From contig JAFXNA010000020.1 in assembly GCA_017529865.1 (NCBI GenBank), positions 62,001-126,000 of the forward strand: a stretch of 64,000 bases of DNA, in the 5' to 3' direction. The translations under genes and the position numbers were made by a program. Below the pieces are notes generated by a model. It ran no database searches and was not told where the DNA came from. It was given only the letters and a program-made list of their open reading frames with translations. Numbering within the stretch: the stretch's first letter is position 1; every line of letters begins with the position of its first letter. Of this stretch, positions 51,920 to 59,288 are shown one piece after another. This DNA is from Bacteroidaceae bacterium (GTDB lineage: Bacteria > Bacteroidota > Bacteroidia > Bacteroidales > Bacteroidaceae).

Positions 51920-52066
51920 CTTCCCATATGGAAAATTTCAAGGGTTTTTTCTAACGCAATGCGCTGATAATCAGCGACTTATAAAAACGACACAAAAACC
52001 CCTATGGAAAATTTTACGAAGGGGTATGGAAAATATGCCGATTTCTAAAAAAAAAGCACTACATTT
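51920..52066 (-). promoter_or_regulatory. Shared upstream control region, copy at the CotH gene
   Basis: Contains TATGGAAAA at about 51927, 52003 and 52023, plus GCTGATAATCA and CGATTTCTAAAAAAAAAGCA. It aligns over about 150 bp with 56800-56945. The first TATGGAAAA lies 32 bp from the -7 box, close to the 30 bp seen in the other copy. With the terminator at 52123-52153 this accounts for the gene-free stretch 51746-52182. Confidence 0.65.
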
Positions 52067-52122
52067 ATGGAACAGAAAGCACATTTGGAAGGCCCTGTTT
52101 TTAGGATTTGGTATAAACGAAA

Positions 52123-52153
52123 AAGCAAGTGATGCCAGCAGCACCACTTGCTT
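52123..52153 (-). terminator. Rho-independent terminator of the LRR gene
   Basis: On the minus strand a perfect 9-bp stem AAGCAAGTG / CACTTGCTT with a 13-nt loop, followed by TTTCGTTT, 30 bp after the stop codon at 52183. Confidence 0.65.
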
Positions 52154-52182
52154 GTGTTTGTAGCTCTGAATAACGTGAGCGT

Positions 52183-55100
52183 TTATTTCACCAGAATCTT
52201 CTTCCCATCCACGATGTTCAATCCCTTCTGCAGCGTCTTGATGCGCTGACCCTGCAAGTTGAAGATTGCATCATTATGCATTATGAATTGTGAATTATGC
52301 ATTATTTCATTGATTTCTGTCGCACTTGTATCGAATACACCATTGAAGGTCTCGTTGCTGTTGTCAATTGAAATCTTATACTGCCCCTCTGCATACTTGG
52401 AGATGTCGATGTTCAGGGCTACGATACTGCCAGCATTGATGTTCTTCTCGTAGAGGGTTTCACCTGTCTTCTGATTGGTGATGCTTACCGAATAAGCTCC
52501 ATCGAGAGGATCGAGTCGGATGTCGAGCGACTGGTCATTGTATTCACCATACAGAGCTGTTTCTTCTCCTCTGCGCTGTGGAGTCTTCGGCTGTATCTTG
52601 ACCGTATGGGTGAAGTCGAATCGACGCTTCTTGGTCTCCATAATTGGAGTGGTTCCATCCTCATATTTGTCGTTGAGGTAAATAACTTCATCGCCGACGG
52701 TACATGACATCAGGAATGTGTAGTGTCCTGTTTCTCCATTATAGAGATTGTAATAGGGGACGTCTGCTCTACCTACACCTTCCAGCCAACGATTATTCCA
52801 TAATGGCTCTTCATATTCTTTCGGTTCTGTGTATGGAGTCAGGTCATAGTAAGTTCCTTTGAATTCTGGCATTCCACCTGATGCCTTTGCTGTCATCACA
52901 TAGTCGAAGATAGTGTCGCCAGGCATAACAGAGAAGTCGTACAACAGCCAGAAATCATTCGCATACAATCCTCCCAATTGATCTTCCCACGGCTGGAAAT
53001 ACACCTTCTTATCTTCCTCATAGAAAACGCCTATGTAATAAAGTTGTTTATTTGGCTCCTCACCTCTATACAACCCATCAAAATACCAGCTGCCTTCGTT
53101 GCCATATTGCTGACACCACATCCTCTTACATGCCTTCCCACCTACAATGGTGTCGCCATCAAAATAGAAATACTCTACCATCCGTACAGGATTACCTGAC
53201 CAAATGCCGACTTTCCATACCTTACCATCTTCGACAAACTGACGGTAGTCATCCTGAGGTGTCCGGTTGATGACAGGATGCTCCACACCCTGATTATCCA
53301 CAACGATGTAGTTGAGGTTTGGATTGAAACCTGAGACATAGAAGTTTGTGGCGTGGAGAGCCATGCAGTCCACCATTGGCTCCACCTCTTGTATGTAGAA
53401 ACGGATTCGATATGTGAGTGGATCTTCGGTCGGCTCTTCCTTGAAATAAGCATAGTTGTTTGGAGCGCATTGTGTAAGTGCTTCCCCATAGATATGCAAA
53501 CGGTCGCCTTCTAATTCGTAAGTGAGTTTATGGAAGTCTTCATCCCAGTTATCCTCTGCTCCTGTTGGCAGGTTGCATCCGTGCCATTGATGTGTTACTG
53601 TGTCATAGAACTCGAATGGCAGGTAATCCCCCACGCCCAGTTCAACGTATGCCAGATAGTCTCGGCCCGAATTTCGTGCAGCATCATAGAAGTTTGCCAA
53701 AGGACCTTCGAGACTGCCAACACCCTCTATCCATGTTTTCTGTATAGGCATATCTGTTCGCTCAACTACCCATTTCCGCAGATAGCGTACACAGGTCTTC
53801 ATACTATCGCCCTTTTCATCATACTCACGATAGACGAACTCAGGACCTTCCGTAAAGTCACTGACTGACAATACCTCATATTTCACTGCCTTTCGCTCAT
53901 CTAACGAATAGGTCCAATATGTATCGCCTTTCTTAAGAGAATAGTCGAACAACAGATATTCATATTCTGTGTAAGGGAAGTGTAAGTATACTCTGCGGTT
54001 CTTTTCACGTATCAAAACGGGTTCATCATCCACAAGATTGCCATTGAGGCTTCTCGACATAGGATAATATTGATTCCCATTTTCGGATACCTCATCGTAT
54101 GACAAAGTGTATGTCATCTCGTCCAAGTTTTCTTTGCCCACATACAATTGATTGACTGTCCACCTTTTTTCTGCTTGCACAAATGGAAGATATTGATCTA
54201 AACCTATCTTTTTCGGATTGGTAGCCAATAGCTCTTGCTGGGTATATACCCTTCCGTTTATTTGACAGGACAACAGATTATAGTAATTGCCATTTCCTCT
54301 TATGCTTGATTCAAGTAGGCATTCTGAACCGACACCCTCAATCCAGAAATTGTACATATTAATCATTTCATCGTCCCACTCTTCTACAGGTTGGTTAGCA
54401 TCCTGAACACGCATGCGACGGAATTTGACACCATCAATATCAATCGTGTCAACGCTCGCCACGATTAATGGATATACTAATTCATCAATGACATCGCCGG
54501 CATCCTTACTGAAGTCATACAGCAACGATTCCGTTTCATAATGGTCATCGACCATATATACCTTCTTCCCTTCTTCACGTAGGGCATACTGATATTGCCC
54601 TCCGACTTTGTCATAGATTTTCTTATACGCCTGTCCACTGATAATAGTGTCACCATCAATGATGCGACCCACATTAAACTCTCGACCATTATATCCATGA
54701 TAATGATAGGTCCACGCTTTACCATCTTCCACAAACTGACGGTATGGCAACTCAATCACGTTATCAGAAGCGAAGTCTGGAACTGATGATGCAAAAAATC
54801 CGCTTTCATATAATTCATTAGCACATTCCAATGGGCTTTTATCACTATTCGGAGTAACATGCAGAATATACCACAATGGCAGGTTTTGACTAAAGCTCCC
54901 GAGATTCTTGAGTTTATACTTCTCCGCATAGGAATCAAGCAAGTTTGCATCCTCTTCCTTCTTAAGTTTTACATTCAGATATGGAGTCTCATAAACCTCC
55001 TTGTTGTTCTCCGAATAATAACTTGAAGTCAAAACCACAGACTTTGCGTCTTCTTCCCAGAAGTTTTGTGATGTTAACCTCTCGAAATCTGAGCGAGGAA

Positions 55101-56751
55101 TAATAAAGATGTCGAAGACCTTATCTTGAATCGTACTTAGAACTGAGACATTTGCACGAATTCTTTTGCTTGTGCTATCACACTCTTTAGGAATGCTGAC
55201 AATGACCTTGTTCTCATTGAGTGTTAATGGAATCTTCTTCCCATTGTAATAATAGTAATGCGATTCCTTTGGTTCGCTGCCAGCATATTCCTGCCAGTCT
55301 TCGTAGTATGTCCAATATATAGGTGTCCATCCTTTTGCCTTGGCAGCAGCTACCTGAGAAGTAGTCATCGCATTCTGCTCGTCTTTGAAATAGATAACTT
55401 CCATTCTACCTTCGCTTACAGTTGGCAAACTCTCTACCAATGCATCCATTGCTGTGCCCTTAATTTGGTTGTTTAAACAGGATAATGTTGTAAGTGACGT
55501 ACAACCCTCAACGATAAGATCCGTCAGTCGGTTTTGGTAGCATTCCAAATCTTTCAATGCTGTGCATCCCGACGCATCAAGTTTGGTTAATTGGTTGTTA
55601 AAGCAGAAAATCTGTTTAAGGGCTTTATTATTTGACACATTGAGTGTTTCCAATTGGTTATTCATACATGATAGTGTTGCAAGTGACGTATTCTTCGATA
55701 CATCAAGCGTTGTCAAAAGGTTGTTGGAACACAATAAAAAAGTCAATGCGGTATTCTTTGATACATCGAGTGCTGTCAACTGATTGTTATTACATTGGAG
55801 TCTTCTCAGTGCCGTGTTCTTCGATAAATCAAGTGATGTTAATAGGTTGCTGTAACACTCCAGACATATCAGTTTTGTGTTCTTTGACACATCAAGTGTT
55901 TTCAACGGGTTACCAGAGCAGGCAAGCGTATCCAGTTCGGTACACCTAGATACGTCGAGTGTGGTCAACTGGTTGCCCGGATTGCTGCCTGGGCAGCCAA
56001 GATATCTTAATTTTTTGTTTTCCCGCAAATTGATGGTCGTCAGTCTGTTGCCGACACACTCCAACTTTTCCAAAGCGGTATTATGCGACAGGTCGAGCGT
56101 AGTCAGTTTATTTGTCATACAATTCAAGTATTTCAATGCGGTGAAGTACTCTATCCCCTTCAGGTCGTGTATCTCTAAGCGTCTCACATCAAGGGAGGTG
56201 ACATTCTTCAGTTCCTCGTCTGTTAAGACACCATCAGCACCATACTCTTGACTGAGTAACCAATTGCGGAAATTTATATCCGGGAAGCTTGTTTCGTTGA
56301 TCATCACATCATCCGTCATAACCTTGTATTCCAACACCAACGGCTCTCCTTCTGTCAAATTAACCATTCCTTTATACCACCAACAGTATAGGTAGAATTC
56401 ATTGGGCGCCAAGTCGCGAACTGTGAACGACACGTTGTACGGGCATACGCAATCACAATCCTCACTAATGGGACTGATAGATACCTCACAGACATCATAA
56501 TTGCTGCCACTGGCAATACTGAATGTCACATTAAAGTCCTCTGTGCAGCAGTCACTTTCATAGTCTACCAGTTGTACAGACAAGGTGCTTCCCTCTTTTG
56601 TCAAGATAATCGTCGGTACCCTCTGGGACTCTGCCCCACGTGTCTCACTCAGGCAGCCGCTGTTTTGTACATTCGATACTGTTTGGGCACTTGCCAACAC
56701 TGGGCAAATCATCAACAATAAAATAACCAGTCTTTTCATAATTATTCGCAT
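52183..56751 (-). CDS. Secreted leucine-rich-repeat protein with three repeated C-terminal modules
   Basis: 1,522 residues. Signal peptide KRLVILLLMICPVLASAQ. A cysteine-rich beta domain (about 30-150) precedes about eleven 21-residue LRRs at 200-440 (pattern LxCxxNxLTxLDVS, e.g. LRRLQCNNNQLTALDVS). Three related modules follow, starting near 670 (YRQFVEDGKAWTYHY), 860 (FVQAEKRWTVNQLYVG) and 1170 (YRQFVEDGKVWKVGIW). Each has a DGDTI or equivalent turn and a WIEGVGS or WLEGVGR motif. The tail (IFNLQGQRIKTLQKGLNIVD, ending KKILVK) is nearly the same as in the CotH protein. LRRs of this kind in BspA-like proteins bind host or bacterial ligands; binding here is inferred. A linker EIMHNSQFIMHNDA before the tail is encoded by heptamer repeats. 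Confidence 0.9.
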   Translation of the reverse strand: MRIIMKRLVILLLMICPVLASAQTVSNVQNSGCLSETRGAESQRVPTIILTKEGSTLSVQLVDYESDCCTEDFNVTFSIASGSNYDVCEVSISPISEDCDCVCPYNVSFTVRDLAPNEFYLYCWWYKGMVNLTEGEPLVLEYKVMTDDVMINETSFPDINFRNWLLSQEYGADGVLTDEELKNVTSLDVRRLEIHDLKGIEYFTALKYLNCMTNKLTTLDLSHNTALEKLECVGNRLTTINLRENKKLRYLGCPGSNPGNQLTTLDVSRCTELDTLACSGNPLKTLDVSKNTKLICLECYSNLLTSLDLSKNTALRRLQCNNNQLTALDVSKNTALTFLLCSNNLLTTLDVSKNTSLATLSCMNNQLETLNVSNNKALKQIFCFNNQLTKLDASGCTALKDLECYQNRLTDLIVEGCTSLTTLSCLNNQIKGTAMDALVESLPTVSEGRMEVIYFKDEQNAMTTSQVAAAKAKGWTPIYWTYYEDWQEYAGSEPKESHYYYYNGKKIPLTLNENKVIVSIPKECDSTSKRIRANVSVLSTIQDKVFDIFIIPRSDFERLTSQNFWEEDAKSVVLTSSYYSENNKEVYETPYLNVKLKKEEDANLLDSYAEKYKLKNLGSFSQNLPLWYILHVTPNSDKSPLECANELYESGFFASSVPDFASDNVIELPYRQFVEDGKAWTYHYHGYNGREFNVGRIIDGDTIISGQAYKKIYDKVGGQYQYALREEGKKVYMVDDHYETESLLYDFSKDAGDVIDELVYPLIVASVDTIDIDGVKFRRMRVQDANQPVEEWDDEMINMYNFWIEGVGSECLLESSIRGNGNYYNLLSCQINGRVYTQQELLATNPKKIGLDQYLPFVQAEKRWTVNQLYVGKENLDEMTYTLSYDEVSENGNQYYPMSRSLNGNLVDDEPVLIREKNRRVYLHFPYTEYEYLLFDYSLKKGDTYWTYSLDERKAVKYEVLSVSDFTEGPEFVYREYDEKGDSMKTCVRYLRKWVVERTDMPIQKTWIEGVGSLEGPLANFYDAARNSGRDYLAYVELGVGDYLPFEFYDTVTHQWHGCNLPTGAEDNWDEDFHKLTYELEGDRLHIYGEALTQCAPNNYAYFKEEPTEDPLTYRIRFYIQEVEPMVDCMALHATNFYVSGFNPNLNYIVVDNQGVEHPVINRTPQDDYRQFVEDGKVWKVGIWSGNPVRMVEYFYFDGDTIVGGKACKRMWCQQYGNEGSWYFDGLYRGEEPNKQLYYIGVFYEEDKKVYFQPWEDQLGGLYANDFWLLYDFSVMPGDTIFDYVMTAKASGGMPEFKGTYYDLTPYTEPKEYEEPLWNNRWLEGVGRADVPYYNLYNGETGHYTFLMSCTVGDEVIYLNDKYEDGTTPIMETKKRRFDFTHTVKIQPKTPQRRGEETALYGEYNDQSLDIRLDPLDGAYSVSITNQKTGETLYEKNINAGSIVALNIDISKYAEGQYKISIDNSNETFNGVFDTSATEINEIMHNSQFIMHNDAIFNLQGQRIKTLQKGLNIVDGKKILVK
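52272..52306. repeat. 7-bp tandem repeat before the LRR protein tail
   Basis: CATTATG, CATTATG, AATTGTG, AATTATG, CATTATT inside the coding sequence. Related sequence appears in intergenic DNA near 46711-46797. Confidence 0.8.
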
Positions 56752-56768
56752 TTAATTGTTCTCGGGGG

Positions 56769-56776
56769 CAAAGTTA
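56769..56776 (-). promoter_or_regulatory. -7 promoter box of the LRR gene
   Basis: TAACTTTG on the minus strand, 17 bp from the ATG at 56751, so the leader is very short. Confidence 0.6.
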
Positions 56777-56799
56777 CGACATTTTTTTCAAACGACAAT

Positions 56800-56945
56800 C
56801 ACTTACCCCATGGAAAATTTTGATGTTTTTTGCAAACGTAACTTGCTGAAAATCATAGAGATAAGATTTTTCCATATGCGGTACCCATGGAAAAGTGATT
56901 TCAAGACAGTGGAAAAAACGTCGATTTCTGAAGAAAAAGCACTAT
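56800..56945 (-). promoter_or_regulatory. Shared upstream control region, copy at the LRR gene
   Basis: Contains CATGGAAAA at about 56807 and 56885, the reverse form TTTTTCCATATG at about 56868 and GTGGAAAA at about 56910, plus CTTGCTGAAAATCA and CGATTTCTGAAGAAAAAGCA. Aligns with 51920-52066. Confidence 0.65.
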
Positions 56946-57053
56946 TTTAGCAGAGAAAAAGCTACTTCGAACCCACTTTTTCGTACGGGTAGGCAAATGC
57001 AAAAAAAAGAGCCTGAAAGGAGTCAACCGTATTCAGGAAAAGACACACTTTGC

Positions 57054-57203
57054 GCTACAGTTGCTACAGTTGCTACAGTTAAAAATGAAGCGATGAAAAT
57101 CATAAAGAAATTTTTATTTATATAATATATATATATATAAATAAACCTATTTTGCAACCACATATACCCTAAAACGAACTGTAGCAACTGTAGCAACTGT
57201 AGC
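57054..57203. repeat. Inverted pair of triple 9-bp repeats
   Basis: GCTACAGTT three times perfectly (57054-57080) and its reverse complement AACTGTAGC three times perfectly (57177-57203), 96 bp apart. The spacer is A/T rich with a TATATATATA run. Part of the gene-free stretch 56752-57833. Confidence 0.9.
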
Positions 57204-57346
57204 AGAATATATAGCAATTTACAAATATATTCTCGCTTTGCCAACTCGACTTTACAATCATACATATAATATAAATATTATATGTAATTTTGTAGAATTA
57301 TTACATTTTTTTCATTTTTAAATTTTATCATTTTAAATTTATTTCG

Positions 57347-57354
57347 TACCTTTG
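57347..57354 (+). promoter_or_regulatory. -7 promoter box in the long gene-free region
   Basis: TACCTTTG fits TAnnTTTG. Downstream lies a palindrome-rich, C/G-rich segment with no convincing gene, then a short ORF at 57602. Confidence 0.45.
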
Positions 57355-57408
57355 CAGTGCAAAACAAAAGGAGCAAAAAACATCAGCTCCGACCAAGAAA
57401 ATTTGCAG

Positions 57409-57443
57409 CCCCTAGGGGTAACAAAATTTCCCCTTAAGGGGAA
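57409..57443. repeat. Two strong palindromes
   Basis: CCCCTAGGGG (57409-57418) and TTCCCCTTAAGGGGAA (57428-57443), 9 bp apart. They would fold in a transcript from the 57347 promoter. Confidence 0.6.
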
Positions 57444-57448
57444 CAAAA

Positions 57449-57556
57449 ATAAACCTCCCCCCCCGCCCCTCCCACCGGCGGAGCCCCCAATTCCTCCGAT
57501 TCCGGAATTGCCCAAGGAGGGGAGTAACAAATCCTCTCCCCTTGGGGGAGATAAGA
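57449..57556. repeat. Long C/G-rich element
   Basis: CCTCCCCCCCCGCCCCTCCC, GGCGGAGCCCCC, AAGGAGGGGAG and CTCCCCTTGGGGGAG in succession: an extended version of the C/G-rich intergenic elements elsewhere in the window. Confidence 0.6.
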
Positions 57557-57601
57557 GAGAGGTTATCAAATATTAACTAATTTATTAACCCTAAAAACAA
57601 T

Positions 57602-57787
57602 ATGGCAAAAAGTACAGGTTATTTCGGTCAGCGTTTATTGAAAAATGGTGAAAAAGGCTTCCTCTTGCATCTTTTTTATATGTCTTTTTGCAAAAAAGCC
57701 TATGTTCGATGTTCAATGTCTGATTTTTTTTGTAACTTTGGAGCGTCAAATGTGCTTAAGGGTATAGCTTTAGCTATTGGCTTATGA
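57602..57787 (+). CDS. Short ORF of unknown origin, perhaps a gene remnant
   Basis: 61 residues, starting MAKSTGYFGQRLLKNGEKGF. The initiation context CTAAAAACAATATG resembles that of the two GH43 genes that follow (TTAAAAACAATCTTATG), suggesting a once functional start. The rest (LHLFYMSFCKKAYVRCSMSD) looks non-protein-like. I do not recognise it. A -7 box for the GH43 operon falls inside it, so it is probably not translated to a useful product. Confidence 0.2.
   Translation: MAKSTGYFGQRLLKNGEKGFLLHLFYMSFCKKAYVRCSMSDFFCNFGASNVLKGIALAIGL
57733..57740 (+). promoter_or_regulatory. -7 promoter box of the GH43/GH3 operon
   Basis: TAACTTTG fits TAnnTTTG; the predicted leader to the first GH43 ATG is about 85 nt. 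Confidence 0.5.
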
Positions 57788-57806
57788 CTTACGATAAAAA
57801 AGTATT

Positions 57807-57833
57807 AAATAAATCAAACTTAAAAACAATCTT
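57807..57833 (+). promoter_or_regulatory. Translation initiation region duplicated in front of two GH43 genes
   Basis: AAATCAAACTTAAAAACAAT followed by CTT then ATG. The second GH43 gene has AAATCAAACCAAAAAACAAT, CTT, ATG at 59266-59291. There is no Shine-Dalgarno motif, as is usual in Bacteroidota. Confidence 0.6.
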
Positions 57834-59159
57834 ATGAACACAAAACTACTTTTCTCAGCATTGCTGATGGCGAATGCAGTTGTTGCATTTGCACAAGATC
57901 CTATTGTATCAACCAAGTATACGGCTGACCCTGCACCTTATGTGCATGGTGATACCGTTTATCTCTATACCACACACGACGAAGATGACGCGGAGGGCTT
58001 CAAGATGTTTGACTGGCTGCTCTATACTTCTACGGATATGGTGAACTGGACTGATCACGGTGCAGTTGCCTCATTGGATGATTTCAAGTGGTATGACGGT
58101 AAGAACGGCGCCTGGGCAGAGCAGGTCATCGAACGTAATGGTAAGTGGTATATGTATTGCCCAATTCATGGTCACGGCATCGGTGTGTTGGTAGCAGACT
58201 CTCCATACGGACCTTTCAAAGACCCAATCGGCAAGCCGATCGTGTGGCAGCGTGAGCATTGGGATGATATCGACCCAACGGTGTGGATTGACGATGACGG
58301 ACAGGCATACATGTATTGGGGTAACCCGAACCTATATTGTGCATTGTTGAACGAGGATATGATTTCGCTCAAGAGCGATGCGATGCGTATGCACGACAAA
58401 CCAGAGCACTATCAGGAAGGCCCTTGGTTCTACAAACGCAATGGAAAGTACTATCTGGCTTTTGCTTCGACTTGCTGTCCGGAAGGACTGGGCTATGCGA
58501 TGAGTGAAAATCCGCTGGGACCCTGGAAGTTTACAGGCTATATTATGGCTCCGACTCCACGTACACGAGGCAACCACCCAGGTATCATCGACTTCAAGGG
58601 GAAGAGTTACGGATTCGGACTGAACTACGACCTGAAGAACATCACCATCAAGGAACATAAGGAGCGCCGCAGTGTGGGTGCTTTCCCGATTACATACAAC
58701 TCGGACGGAACGATTCAGGAGTCTCCTTACTTCAAGGACACGAAACTGGAGCAGGTGGGTACGTTCGACCCATTCAAGGCTCGCATCGAGGCTGAGACGA
58801 TGGCGTGGGGCTTTGGCCTGAAGACCATCAAGACTGCTACGGGTCAGATCTATGTGACGAACGTCAATCCCGATGAGTACATCCTCGTGAAGGGTGTGGA
58901 CTTCGGCATGCAGAAACTCTCGAAGTTCATCGCTAACTGCGCTGCAACGGTAGGTGGTACCATCGAACTGCATATCGATGCTGCGAACGGAAAGAAGATC
59001 GGTTCGGTGAGTGTGAAACCGACTGGAAGTGAAACGACATTCAAGGATTTCGCCGGTTCTATCTCGAATCCGAAGGGTGTGCACGACCTGTATATCGTCT
59101 TCAAAGGAGTGAAGGACAAGAACCTGTTCAACTTCGATTATTGGAAAATTGATAGATGA
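57834..59159 (+). CDS. Secreted GH43 family hydrolase (arabinofuranosidase/xylosidase type)
   Basis: 441 residues with signal peptide (LLFSALLMANAVVAFAQ). Five-bladed propeller with the GH43 triad: Asp32 in TADPAPY, Asp147 in DDIDPTVW and Glu195 in YQEGPW. The C-terminal 130 residues (FKARIEAETMAWGFGLKT, YWKIDR) resemble a CBM6. GH43 enzymes invert and release arabinose or xylose from plant arabinoxylan, arabinan or xylo-oligosaccharides. Probably periplasmic or surface exposed. First gene of an operon with a second GH43, GH3 xylosidase-like and third GH43. Confidence 0.92.
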   Translation: MNTKLLFSALLMANAVVAFAQDPIVSTKYTADPAPYVHGDTVYLYTTHDEDDAEGFKMFDWLLYTSTDMVNWTDHGAVASLDDFKWYDGKNGAWAEQVIERNGKWYMYCPIHGHGIGVLVADSPYGPFKDPIGKPIVWQREHWDDIDPTVWIDDDGQAYMYWGNPNLYCALLNEDMISLKSDAMRMHDKPEHYQEGPWFYKRNGKYYLAFASTCCPEGLGYAMSENPLGPWKFTGYIMAPTPRTRGNHPGIIDFKGKSYGFGLNYDLKNITIKEHKERRSVGAFPITYNSDGTIQESPYFKDTKLEQVGTFDPFKARIEAETMAWGFGLKTIKTATGQIYVTNVNPDEYILVKGVDFGMQKLSKFIANCAATVGGTIELHIDAANGKKIGSVSVKPTGSETTFKDFAGSISNPKGVHDLYIVFKGVKDKNLFNFDYWKIDR

Positions 59160-59225
59160 GTCTCCACTCCTAAACTCCTCAACTCACATTCGGCCTGAGC
59201 TCACGTCGAAGGCTGCACTCCTAAG

Positions 59226-59264
59226 AATAACTTCAAAAATCTTTGAGAATAACTTCAAAAATAA
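59226..59264. repeat. Direct repeat in the GH43-GH43 gap
   Basis: GAATAACTTCAAAAAT occurs twice, separated by seven bases, in the 129-bp gap. Confidence 0.7.
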
Positions 59265-59288
59265 TAAATCAAACCAAAAAACAATCTT

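Noticed and set aside
57023..57265. Minus-strand open frame through the 9-bp repeats
   Set aside because: Peptide is repeat derived (LLQLLQLLQ, TVATVATVA) with no other support.
57352..57576. Proline-rich open frame (PPPPPLPPAEPP)
   Set aside because: Simply the translation of the C/G-rich element and palindromes; no initiation context.
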